Source: Parasitella parasitica (Eukaryota > Mucoromycota > Mucoromycetes > Mucorales > Mucoraceae). From it: a DNA stretch of 20,261 nucleotides. A model generated the notes under the pieces. That model did not search any database, was not told where the DNA came from, and worked only from the letters and a program-made list of their open reading frames with translations. Shown one piece after another: positions 7,920 through 16,950 of this stretch (position 1 is the first letter of the stretch; each line of letters opens with the position of its first letter). The stretch is from positions 13,909-34,169 of the forward strand of contig MU619432.1 in assembly GCA_025201805.1 (NCBI GenBank), in the 5' to 3' direction. The translations under genes and the position numbers were made by a program.

Positions 7920-9011
7920 ATGTCATTCAATTTAAACTTGAATAAAAATTTGGGATCCATTGGACAAAATGCTACCTTTGAAGTTTACGACATTCGATCT
8001 ACCTCGTTCAAATGTTCTACGCCATTAATTAAAGCACACAAGGGAGAGACATATTGCCAACATCGCCTTGTTCTCGTTGCCACAGCAACTGAGGGGTTAC
8101 TCACTGGTTTAGAAACCTACGAATATGTGCTTTCACCACCACCCAATTCAGATAAAAAGCCTCAGATAATCATCTACATTTCCAAAGTTGACACATCATC
8201 TAGCTGGAAAATATATAGCGGCTTAACTGCGCGTATTGTCCAGTCTTATATCTCAAGTTTGCCGAAACTGTCTCGTGTTTTCGTATTTGCTAGAGCTCAA
8301 CCCCAATACCTCTTTGCTAAATCAGCTGAAAACAAGACAAAAACAGTGCTGAATGATCGCCAACTTGTATCGTGGTGGCTTACTGTGCTTAACAAAGTGT
8401 CTGTACACTGCGAAGGTTGGTGGTCCGTGCCAGGCATTGATGACAGTAATAGCGCATTGATTGAAATTGGGGCTAAAAAGAGAAGGTGGACGCCATCTGA
8501 GAAAGTCAAGTGGAGATATGGATTGTCATATGACCAGGACGCACTTGCTGAACAAGTGATTTTACGATTTGAAGACGATGCAAAAGCACGCTTGCTGAAA
8601 ACCACCAACGACCCCGAATTGAGTGTGAACGATTTTTGGCAGATTTTGTCCTTTGGAGAAGAATGTGGGTCAGGAAAAATAACAGGGTTTTTTGAATTAA
8701 GGCTTTTGGATGAGACGCTGGCCACTAACAGCAATGAAACAGATCATGCATCCTACGAAACCAAAGATTTTACATCATTTTGGAATAAGTTCATGTCACT
8801 TGATTTCCATAGCAACGAGGCCAATATAACTTCCACCAGATTGACCAAGCAATACATCAACGACATATTTCCCAGTCTGCAGCCAATCAAGATCAATGCA
8901 AAAGAACCAAACGGAACAAACATCCATGCAAATGACGATACCAGCGCGGCGAAAAAAAGACCTGCTGTAAACATGCTTTCAGGTGGTTTCATCAAGCGTA
9001 AAAAGACTTGA
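7920..9011 (+). CDS. RTT109: RTT109/KAT11 histone H3-K56 acetyltransferase
   Basis: An intronless gene of 363 aa, close to the usual fungal length. The KAT11 domain covers most of the protein: YISKVDTS (86-93), VFVFARAQPQYLFAKSAENK (120-139), LNDRQLVSWWLTVL (144-157) and VPGIDD (170-175). It also has the catalytic-region motif RFEDDAKAR (216-224), with D219/D220 and K222 aligned to the yeast Asp pair and autoacetylated Lys, and EECGSGKITGFF (247-258). The enzyme acetylates new histone H3 (K56 and N-terminal Lys) with Vps75/Asf1 for replication-coupled nucleosome assembly in the nucleus. The C-terminus (345-363) is basic, AKKRP then KRKKT, a likely nuclear signal. The start at 7920 (catcATGTC) removes a hydrophobic extension from 7839 that has no family counterpart. 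Confidence 0.93.
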   Translation: MSFNLNLNKNLGSIGQNATFEVYDIRSTSFKCSTPLIKAHKGETYCQHRLVLVATATEGLLTGLETYEYVLSPPPNSDKKPQIIIYISKVDTSSSWKIYSGLTARIVQSYISSLPKLSRVFVFARAQPQYLFAKSAENKTKTVLNDRQLVSWWLTVLNKVSVHCEGWWSVPGIDDSNSALIEIGAKKRRWTPSEKVKWRYGLSYDQDALAEQVILRFEDDAKARLLKTTNDPELSVNDFWQILSFGEECGSGKITGFFELRLLDETLATNSNETDHASYETKDFTSFWNKFMSLDFHSNEANITSTRLTKQYINDIFPSLQPIKINAKEPNGTNIHANDDTSAAKKRPAVNMLSGGFIKRKKT

Positions 9012-9057
9012 TTTGTTAAATTTTACTTTAAGTCTCCATATTCTTGTTATGGTGATA

Positions 9058-9063
9058 AATAAA
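9058..9063 (+). terminator. Poly(A) signal of RTT109
   Basis: AATAAA 47 bp after the RTT109 stop. Only about 100 bp separates it from the next start codon, so the promoter of the CaaX gene must be very short or overlap the RTT109 3' end. Confidence 0.6.
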
Positions 9064-9163
9064 CTGGTCCAATGAGGAATGTGAGACGCAAGGCGTATTT
9101 CATGCTTTCATTTGACATAACCCTTCTCTCTTTTTCCCTCTTTTGGTTTTCTTGCTTGTCATC

Positions 9164-10387
9164 ATGTCTGATTTCAATAACAACAATAATTCGGCAATTA
9201 ATGCCAACACAGCAAAAAACAGGAAAAAGAAAGCCAAAAAGAAGGCAAAGAAGCAGAATACCACAGACTCATCCAACACTCCATCAGAGTTCAGCACTCC
9301 TAATTTGACAGACAAGGAAAACATTGAGCCATCCGCATTGAATGGCCAAACTTCTCAAATAGCTGCTGTTCCCACTCAAGATGCAGCCACAAGTAGCGAT
9401 AGCACAGCCATTATAACGGACACTCAAACAACTCCTGCTGACACTAGCGCATTGAGTGGTGAAGCCTCGATGCTTGCATCATCACTGCCTGCCAAACCAA
9501 TTGTGGGAAACGCCACTGTTGGCAATGGCGATACAGCCATAATTACTGATGTGCAAACTACTGCTGCCGATACTCCAACCTTGACTGGAGAAGGCTCTAC
9601 TCTGGCATCATCATTGCCTGCAAAACCAATTGATGAATCTCATGGAGCTGCTGCCGTTGCAGGTGCTGCAAGTGCTGCTGCTGTAGGTGCTGGTGTCGCC
9701 GCTACAGCTGCCGGATCTTCCTCGCTCCCTGAACCACTTCCCTTATCTGAAAATGTCAAATTTGCAATTAAATCTGCAATTGCTTCCAGGTCCATTGATT
9801 TGTATGGTATTGTTGATAAAATCAAAAGCAATGCGGCTGCTGGTGACTACAAAGAGAAGGCCAAGCTGCCTTCTAATAATACAGATGCTGCTATCAATCC
9901 CATGGCTGCTGCTGGCACGCCAAATAATGCACCCGCAGCGGTTACAACCAACAACAATAATGATTCGATCAAAAATCTCGTCAAGAAGGCGGGTGCTGGC
10001 GTTGGAGCTGCTGTTGCTGGTGGCACAACAGCATTAGCAGTCGGAAATAAATCAGATGGCACCAACACTACTGGTAATACAATCACTAATAAAGCAGCAG
10101 CACCACCACCACCGCAGTCTGGATCAACAACATCTGAAATTGCTAAATTAAGTGAAAGTGTCCAAAGCTGCATCCGATCTGCAGTTCAAGCGCCTTCTGT
10201 TGACGTCTATGGCATCATTAACCCGTCGCAACAGGTGAAGCGTCCTGAAGCAGCAGTTGGCTCATCCACTCAACCCACTATGCCTTCCTCTGCCAAAGCA
10301 CCAGATGTCCCAAAGAAGACCGTCAAGTCACCAGATCATCGCAATAAGCCATCTTTTCTCAAAAAGAAGAATTGCATCATCTTGTAA
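9164..10387 (+). CDS. Ala-rich, repeat-containing protein with C-terminal CaaX box
   Basis: An intronless gene of 407 aa, not recognised as a known family. In order it has an Asn-rich start and a strongly basic patch (R20-K30). Two copies of a Thr/Ser-rich unit follow (from 81 and 124, period 43 aa, both ending LASSLPAKPI), then an Ala/Gly segment (161-184) and module A (194-217, LSENVKFAIKSAI then DLYGIV). A second Gly/Ala segment (275-294) precedes a related copy of module A (329-352, LSESVQSCIRSAV then DVYGII). The protein ends FLKKKNCIIL: a polybasic stretch plus C404-aaL, the form normally geranylgeranylated, so membrane attachment is likely. The ATG at 9164 (catcATGTC) is preferred to 9143, which adds a short hydrophobic leader. 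Gly/Ala segments beside helical modules suggest membrane-associated helices, which is inference. Confidence 0.85.
   Translation: MSDFNNNNNSAINANTAKNRKKKAKKKAKKQNTTDSSNTPSEFSTPNLTDKENIEPSALNGQTSQIAAVPTQDAATSSDSTAIITDTQTTPADTSALSGEASMLASSLPAKPIVGNATVGNGDTAIITDVQTTAADTPTLTGEGSTLASSLPAKPIDESHGAAAVAGAASAAAVGAGVAATAAGSSSLPEPLPLSENVKFAIKSAIASRSIDLYGIVDKIKSNAAAGDYKEKAKLPSNNTDAAINPMAAAGTPNNAPAAVTTNNNNDSIKNLVKKAGAGVGAAVAGGTTALAVGNKSDGTNTTGNTITNKAAAPPPPQSGSTTSEIAKLSESVQSCIRSAVQAPSVDVYGIINPSQQVKRPEAAVGSSTQPTMPSSAKAPDVPKKTVKSPDHRNKPSFLKKKNCIIL
9398..9634 (+). repeat. Tandem 43-codon repeat inside the CaaX gene
   Basis: Two in-frame units of 129-bp period: the first starts near TAIITDTQTT (residue 81), the second at TAIITDVQTT (residue 124), both ending in LASSLPAKPI. 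The DNA copies differ at many silent positions, so the duplication is old or kept at protein level. Confidence 0.85.
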
Positions 10388-10460
10388 AATCTTTCTTTCC
10401 TTGCCTAACTTTTCGTACAATTAATAACTCGCTTTTTGCACATAACGATACATACATACT

Positions 10461-10482
10461 AATAAAAATTATTTTGAATAAA
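10461..10482 (+). terminator. Twin poly(A) signals of the CaaX gene
   Basis: Two AATAAA hexamers at 10461-10466 and 10477-10482, 74-95 bp after the stop codon. Confidence 0.55.
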
Positions 10483-10760
10483 ACTATATTTGCAGTGTTC
10501 ATATTTCCCGGAGATGTACAACAGCGCACCGCCCTAAAGCTCCATTTCATTCAAAATCAACTGATGTAGTGGCACTGAGATTGACAAGCCCAATTAAGAA
10601 ATCAGAAAATGAAATGGGGGTGTCACAACAAAATACAATATAATTTTTTTTTTCTTGCTATATAAATTTCGATTATTATATAAAACAATACATAATTGCA
10701 TTGACGCATTTTAGAGAAAATGTTAGATGACCAATATCTCATAAAAGATGATTGAAAAAG

Positions 10761-10768
10761 TATAAATA
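10761..10768 (+). promoter_or_regulatory. TATA box of the Lys-rich protein gene
   Basis: TATAAATA, 44 bp before the ATG at 10812, followed by a CT-rich stretch where transcription could begin. Confidence 0.5.
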
Positions 10769-10811
10769 GTAAAATATCACTCACTTTCGTTCCTTTCAGC
10801 TTCTATATAAA

Positions 10812-11280
10812 ATGAGCAACATCTGGCAAGATCCATTTGGATTGAATTTATTTAAGGTAAATGATGTAAAATAGCCATAAACCCTGCATTGAGGTTGACT
10901 TTTACTATTTGATTTTGAAGTCAACTAAAACCAAGAAATGTCCATCTTCTGTGCCTGATCAGCCCAAAACACATTACCACCCAATGCCCTGTCCTCGAAT
11001 GCCAGCAATGCAGCAGTTGATCTACAGTGAAGTTATTTACACCCAAATTACATCTCCTACAATCTGCTACCAGGTACAGCCATCTCAATCTGCTACAAAC
11101 TGTCATTGCAATCACAGTAAGTCCAAGAAAACAAAGACAAAAAAGCCCATAATCGATGGAAAGAAAAAAAAGGAGCTAGAAGCACAAAAGAAGAAGGAAA
11201 AAGAAAGGGCAGACAGAGATAGTGTGGTTCCTACCTTTTCAAACCCAAGAAAACCTCGTAAAGGGGTCTTTGAGCGATAA
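10812..11280 (+). CDS. Small Lys-rich protein of unknown function, two exons
   Basis: Exon 1 10812-10856 and exon 2 10921-11280, with a 64-nt GT-AG intron (gtaaat...gaag) after 15 codons; 134 aa in total. I do not recognise it. The N-terminus MSNIWQDPFGLNLFK is aromatic, the centre (residues 22-78) is rich in Pro, Gln, Met and Cys, and the C-terminal half is highly basic with a Lys/Glu-rich, probably helical run at about 83-115. It ends NPRKPRKGVFER. The basic half suggests nucleic-acid binding or nuclear location, which is inference. The ATG context is aaaATGAG, close after a second TATA-like sequence. It lies 190 bp before the inserted MULE, so its 3' flank is intact. Confidence 0.6.
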
Positions 11281-11470
11281 TTTTTTTGAAATCCATTTAA
11301 ATAGCATAGACTTTATAATAATTCAAGTTAAAGCAACAGACTGCGATCCTTCTATCGCTTCATCGCATATATATGGTTACTATAATATTTTTCTATTAAT
11401 GCTGCATATGATATGTATTTATAGCCTTCTTGTCAAATTTTCAATATAAACAAAAGCTTTTGGCTCAGTA

Positions 11471-11478
11471 CGTTGTGG
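11471..11478. repeat. Target-site duplication, left (CGTTGTGG)
   Basis: 8-bp direct repeat immediately outside the left terminal inverted repeat; the identical copy is at 14021-14028. Confidence 0.88.
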
Positions 11479-11516
11479 GGATCCCCTTATTTTCTGTCGT
11501 CGGATAAATGTTTGAA
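11479..11516. repeat. Left terminal inverted repeat of the MULE
   Basis: 38 bp identical in inverted order to 13983-14020. Similarity continues weakly for a few bases inside. Confidence 0.93.
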
Positions 11517-11604
11517 GAGGGTGTGGCTTCGAGTGGCTTTTAAGTGTCATTTATAAATATTTGACGATCTTCAACCAGAATAATATAAGATAATAACTCT
11601 AATC

Positions 11605-13856
11605 ATGTCTGAAACTCCACCTATCGTATATAGTGTAGCTAATATCAAAAATGCGTTGAGCATAATGCCATCGAATCAATCAAGGAAACTACCATTGGAT
11701 GTAGTAATTTATGTTAAGACCTCAGTATGGGAAGCATGTCTATTAAAGATAAACGAATACTGCGGTACCAAATGGACAAAACTAAGAAAATGGAAAAGTA
11801 GTGACAAAGTCGTATTTGGAGAAACAAGACAATGCCATCGAAGTGGAGCATACGAATCCAAGCGATCTGTACGTATTGGTCAAAAAGATAGTAAGCGCTG
11901 TGGGTGTGCAGCCCAATTGAGTATTGCTAGCTATCATGCAAATGTGCCAAGTCATTTAGGATCAGATGTTGTAGAGTTCAAACTTTTGAAAGATCACACA
12001 AATCACACTCCTGGTGATTTAAATGAACTGGGCACGTTGCCAATTAACAGCACGGCTATTGACACTATCAAGTACCATTTGGCTTTAGGAAACAAATGCA
12101 GAAGTATAAGAACTGCAACCCTAAAAACTTTGGATACATTGAAAGAAGAAAACAAAGGATCTCGACGTCCTAGTTATGATGATGTTTACAATTTAATGAA
12201 GAAGGTATTGATATACAATCCGTGCTATTGAACAATAATGAAAAAATTAAACTTTATAATTAGATGAAAGATTACTTGTACAGATATCGAGAAAACGATA
12301 TTGAATCATTTTTATTTTGGTTGAATGATAAGTTAGCTTCTCAGGGATATAAAATTTTTGCTGGCAACCCACAATTATATTCACAAGACACAAGTTTGTT
12401 TGCTTATGGTTTCCAATCCCAAATTCAATCAAGAAAAATGGAACAGCATCAATCATTTTGTCTAGACGCTACCCATGGCATTTCTTCTAGAAGCATGGAG
12501 GTTTTATATACCCTTTTAGTTAAAGATTTATTGACTGGAAAGGGCTATCCTATTGCATATATGGTCACTAATGATCAAAGTGTAGGTCCTATAAATCAAT
12601 GGCTTGTTTATCTACGAGACAATTGTAATTTTGCACCTACTGCAATTACAATTGACTGTAGCTTGGCCGAAGTTAATGCCATCAAAGCAGCTTTTAGAAA
12701 CCAAGTTGTTATCCATTATTGTGCCTTCCATGTCTGGCGAGCATGGAAAGATAACCTGGGTGCAAAGCTGTCTTTACCTACGAGCATGTCAAACACTGAA
12801 GCAACAGAGTACAAGCAGGATCTTTTGAACGACTTGCACTTAATTCTTGCTGAAACGAGGAAAAATTCATTATTTAGAAAAATAGAAAGATTCAAGCTAA
12901 AAATCGAAGAACATGCTGAAGTCTTGGATTATTTTACTCGATACTGGTTCAACAATGAAGAAGTAGTCAAGAGATGGGGAGCACCCTTCGTCAAAGAAAT
13001 CCACAAGTCATTTGTAACCAACAACTACATCGAAAGTTGGCATAATCAACTGAAAATCATTTACTTTGAGCGATTGAGAATCAACAGATTAGACAGATTG
13101 GTCTTTGTCCTGACAAACGATGTTGAATATTACTTCACTGAAGAGTCTAATAGAATATTAGCAAATACTGGACGCATGGGCCCATTACAAAATAATATTG
13201 CAAGAAAATCTTACATGGCATCGCAAATCTCAAATGAAAGCCTCATTTCAATGATTCGAAACCCTCAAGGCTCTTTCACAAATACTGACAATAATAATAA
13301 TGGTGCATGGAAAATTCAATCGTTCGATCCTAATAAGCCTCGAATTACATATCAAGTACGCGTGATTAATAACGTTATCTGCACATGTCTTTGTCCAGAT
13401 TTCAAAAAAACACAAATTGCTTGCAAACATATGTGTCTACTTAAGAGATACACCTCTATGCCTTTGAAGATTGAAGCGGACGTTAGCAATGGACTGGAGC
13501 TTGAGCAACATACTCGACACGATTCTGAAGAAGAGAACAACAGTAAGTAGTTTTAGAAGTTGCATCTTACAAAATACTTGTAGACTAAAACTTAATTAGA
13601 CATTAACGTAGAAGATAACCCAGAAGAAGAGGCCACTATCTTAAGAAATTCTGCTGCTATTGACATGGCTTTGTCACGAATTACTGCCTTACATCATAGT
13701 AAGCGTGATGTAGAAAAATTCAAAATGATACCTGGAGTTGACGCAGCAGAGTTGGAAACTTTGAATTCAGCAATCCAAAGTGCACTTGATCAGATTGAAA
13801 GCATTAGAAACAACCATTCTAGTTTCTTTCGTAGACAAAACCGTCAGTGGAACTAA
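11605..13856 (+). CDS. MULE transposase (zinc-binding, DDE, SWIM domains)
   Basis: Exons 11605-12204, 12264-13542 and 13600-13856; introns of 59 and 57 nt; 711 aa. The N-terminal region has the FAR1/GCM-WRKY-like zinc pattern (C77, C99/C101, H131, H134, ending DHTNHTPGD). The MULE core follows: D268 in CLDATHG, D331 in AITIDCSLAE, the C353-x2-H356 pair in YCAFHV, and E457 in NYIESWHNQLK as the probable third acidic residue. A SWIM zinc finger C575-x-C577-x9-C587-x-H589 comes next, then an acidic and helical C-terminus. The element's enzyme would bind its TIRs and cut and paste the DNA in the nucleus. No stop or frameshift is seen once the two introns are removed, so it may be active. The first 120 bp of the element serve as promoter. 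Confidence 0.92.
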
Positions 13857-13982
13857 ACGTGATAAAAAATTACAAAAACATGAAGAAGTAAAAGAAAATA
13901 AAGAATTTTTTGCTTATTTGGAATAGATGCCTTATGGTTTATGGTTTAACGATGAAGACAAAGTCTTAACAGTCTCGTCCTT

Positions 13983-14020
13983 TTCAAACATTTATCCGAC
14001 GACAGAAAATAAGGGGATCC
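13983..14020. repeat. Right terminal inverted repeat of the MULE
   Basis: 38 bp, exact reverse complement of 11479-11516. Confidence 0.93.
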
Positions 14021-14028
14021 CGTTGTGG
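14021..14028. repeat. Target-site duplication, right (CGTTGTGG)
   Basis: Exact copy of 11471-11478. Confidence 0.88.
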
Positions 14029-14930
14029 CACTATTTTAGTTTTTTTTTTATCACGACTTGACTTGATCAGCAACATCAGAGTCATCCTACATACGTATGT
14101 TCACACTGATGCACTCAAAGAATCATGTTGTATATATAAAACATAAATCACGATATACAAGTGTAACAATTAGCATTTGAAAGCACCAATGATACTTTCG
14201 AATTTCAAGGAAAACTAGGTCAAAGCGACCACCCTACATATCAGACGACATAAATTTTTGTACCGTATAACAATCCAAAATTATGCTTAGCTGAAAAAAA
14301 AAAAGAACAGCATTCAGGGATCATTCAAACATACAAACACTTGAAATTATGTCTCCAGTTTTTAGAAATATGATTTGGTACGTAGTTACTTATTGCCTTT
14401 AATTAATGCCCTTGGTTTCAATTCATTCCCTGGCTTTAAACATGAAATACAGTAAATGAGAGCAAAGCTTTGATGTTATATGTAATACCATTCTGGGGTC
14501 ATGTCTTTTGCCACGTGTCATTTGAACTTTGCAAAGAAATGCTACAACAAGCATTAATGTCATCAATGTCTTGCATTGCTCTGGGCCATTCGAAGCTATC
14601 ATGAATATTTATATCTAGAACAAGTGTTGACTCATTCAGTGTGAAGTTTCCTACGCCTCAATGACTTTAGCAGAATCTACAAAGAATCAACACTCGAACA
14701 CCAACAGCTGCTGAAATCAAATGATACATTTAAGACGAATATATCTTGTCGAAAATGAATATGCACCACCATAGTAACACAACTTACAGCTCATCAAATG
14801 TGTTAATGTATTAACCTTTTCTCAGTAATTGCAGATTAAAAAATTATCATCCAATATCAGCATGTCAATAAATTTTTGAGATAAACAGATGTACTGACAA
14901 CACATCAAATACCAATGTAAAAAGAAAGGG
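14029..14930. other. Intergenic or decayed DNA right of the MULE
   Basis: No intact gene. A minus-strand frame at 14657-14499 (52 codons) has a coding-like composition, including DSFEWPRAMQDIDD, and ends in TGA. Further coding-like stretches with single in-frame stops occur at about 14260-14100 on the same strand. No family is recognised, and I cannot tell a decayed gene from chance open frames. Confidence 0.25.
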
Positions 14931-14934
14931 CTTG

Positions 14935-16080
14935 TGTCATACAGTTTTGGCGCAATATGGAATTTGAAACATGAAGTATTTTGTCATTCTCGCGCAAGCT
15001 GTATGCTTCATCGTTTCATGACAAAGCCCGACCTGAAGCAAACGAGATTATTTACAAAAGATCTGTTAGAAACATTGCTCAATGTTCAAGGCTTGCATAG
15101 TTGTCTGTTTTGGTTGAACTTTTGAATACAATCAGAAGTGAAATTGTAACAAAATTCGCTACTATGAGTCATGCACTGAAGTACGTAAAATGGTCTTTAC
15201 GTTCTAAAGCTCTCAGATCCGACGGACTTATTACGAGTTCCCTCCTGATTCTGGTTTACTGCAAAAATAAACCTTTGGCTTTATTCAAGTCGTACTTGAT
15301 AACCCCCAACGTTATCAGCGAGCCTATAGCTTTCATAACTTGGGATATTATTACATCCAAACAACTTAATCTTTTGTGCATTCAAGGTCTCTTGTCAGTG
15401 TGGAGTGGAAGATCAGGCCGTTGTAAGTGAAACGATGACGTTGCATTTTATGAATTTTCATTTGTTTATATAGAAAAATTTCTTTTTTTAAAATCTACTT
15501 TCTTTTTTAAGGTAAAGCCAAGTGAGGCGAGTATAGCGAAGTGTATAAATGGTGGCCTTGGAGGAGCCGAAACAAAGGGACTGAGGGCATACAGGTTATC
15601 ATAACAGCTGAGAGCCGCTGACATACCAGCATTGTGGTAATACGCCAGGTGCTTACATCCTGCTAGTTTGGCGATAGGCAAACAGCAAGTCCAAGGAAAC
15701 ACCAATACGATGGTTGGTAAAACAAAACCTGGTAAAAAACCGAGGCGCCGTGGTGATTTTATTTCACAGCTTGAACACTAACGATATTCTGTGCCAATGT
15801 ACACAAGACTTGGTCCTGGCGAACATAATCTACTTTCACAACTATTCTTTGTAAATGAAATTAGCATTACGCCACTTATCAAACTCTTTTGTATTCTGCG
15901 TAACGACTTTTCTGTTTCGTTACAATGCTGATACGCTCTTATTGATGCTTAATTTAAGAGTTGCTCAAGATATGGTAAGGACAGTACACAATGTTCTAAG
16001 CGTGCTTTTGCATGTTATGGAGATTGCAATCCGAACTTGTGTCGGCAATTGGATGTACTTTCAATTCTTCAGAAGGTAAC
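14935..16080 (+). pseudogene. Unrecognised decayed coding region
   Basis: Several plus-strand segments in different frames look coding but are broken. They lie at about 14985-15240, 15210-15370 (with NPQRYQRAYSFHNLGYYYIQ) and 15509-15780. The last stays in one frame apart from TAA codons at 15602 and 15638 and one frame change in an A-run near 15720, just before a basic KKPRRRG stretch. A Cys-rich piece follows at about 15986-16048 (CSKRAFACYGDCNPNLC). The order suggests one old plus-strand gene, perhaps from a mobile element because it lies just upstream of a retroelement remnant. No conserved domain was recognised. Confidence 0.3.
15984..16045 (+). repeat. Degenerate direct duplication, copy 1
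   Basis: Similar to 16276-16355. Both begin gtacacaatgttc / gtacaatattc and end in a gttatggagattgcaatc-like stretch followed by ttgtgtc. The second copy has about 20 extra bases in the middle. Confidence 0.6.
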
Positions 16081-16950
16081 TGTAATGACGAACTTGTTCT
16101 CTATTATTTGATTTGGTTAACCTTCTTTATCATAGGAAATCTTATTTGTCATCGGGCTTGATTGATTATTGTATACGCTTTTCATATTACTCGATGTGAT
16201 CCTGCCCTCTTTGCCTAGTACCTTCTATACCTGCTATATAGTTGGTGCTCTTCATTTAGAAGTTTTCTGAGGAGTGTACAATATTCTAGCCATGCCTCTT
16301 GCATAAGTGTATATGTATTGGCATGTTGATGGAGATAGCAATCTGAATTTGTGTCAATATGAAAAGATTATAATCATTTCAAGCATCATTTTACCCTGAA
16401 GATTCGGCTGATATCAATTGAATAAATCGTTTCGTCAATAGCTCATATATACTCGATTTACTTTTATTCTGGTTGAATACGGATTACTTGGGAAGTAATG
16501 GAAATAGTTGATAGTATTATGGTGCATGGTGGCTTTCTTTTAGCTGATGCATCAATAGATCCTCCGGATATTGATGTATCGCTTGCATATTGATGCAACA
16601 ACAAATCCATCGTCAATCCCATTTGATTATTCAAGTAAAAAAACGATAAAGGCAGTGGAGCTCCACTTTATGCTACATTTTACATGTCTTTACATGATGT
16701 CCAGTTCAATCCATCGTTACTTTTATATAAATTAATGTGACAGTATCATGTAGCATCAAAACGAAAAGCGTAAAGAAAAGACAGAGGATCATTTACTTGA
16801 TAATAATAAATATACTGATAATTATAACAATAATATTGGAATCTTGGCGGCCGCTAGAAATCTTGAAAACTATAGCAATACAACGTCAAATTTGTATTTC
16901 ATTTTGGGAGAACTCGAATCGTAATTATATAGTTTCCACTCAGGAAGTGC
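16080..16950. other. Gene-free stretch before the retroelement remnant
   Basis: Apart from copy 2 of the degenerate duplication, this part holds a perfect 14-bp palindrome (AGTGGAGCTCCACT, 16654-16667) and short AT-rich runs. No gene or RNA was recognised. It may include unrecognisable 5' parts of the LINE-like element. Confidence 0.35.
16276..16355 (+). repeat. Degenerate direct duplication, copy 2
   Basis: Diverged copy of 15984-16045, about 290 bp downstream, carrying a 20-bp insertion after the shared ttgcat. It no longer reads as the Cys-rich peptide of copy 1. Confidence 0.6.

Larger units (their letters stand above)
10388..10811. other. Intergenic: CaaX gene 3' end and small-gene promoter
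   Basis: Contains two AATAAA signals (10461-10466 and 10477-10482) suited to the CaaX gene and a TATAAATA box at 10761-10768 for the following gene. A pyrimidine-rich stretch ending tttcag at 10794-10799 could be a 5'-UTR splice acceptor. No gene is seen in between. Confidence 0.55.
11479..14020. mobile_element. Intact Mutator-like (MULE) DNA transposon, 2542 bp
   Basis: The ends are perfect 38-bp terminal inverted repeats (11479-11516 and 13983-14020, beginning GGATCCCC), flanked by the 8-bp duplication CGTTGTGG. The only gene is a three-exon transposase covering most of the interior. Perfect TIRs, a perfect duplication and an uninterrupted transposase point to a recent insertion. The pre-insertion sequence would have read directly from 11478 to 14029. 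MULEs usually make 8-11 bp duplications, so the length fits. An alternative alignment (TIR starting GGGATCCC with a 6-bp duplication) is possible but less consistent. Confidence 0.93.

Noticed and set aside
11477-14026. Alternative MULE ends with a 6-bp duplication
   Set aside because: Starting the TIR at GGATCCCC gives a perfect 8-bp duplication, more typical of the superfamily.
15509-15780. RIP-like C-to-T mutation as the cause of TAA stops
   Set aside because: Only two stops in one segment suggest CAA to TAA changes; the LINE remnant is broken mainly by frame changes, so there is no consistent RIP pattern.
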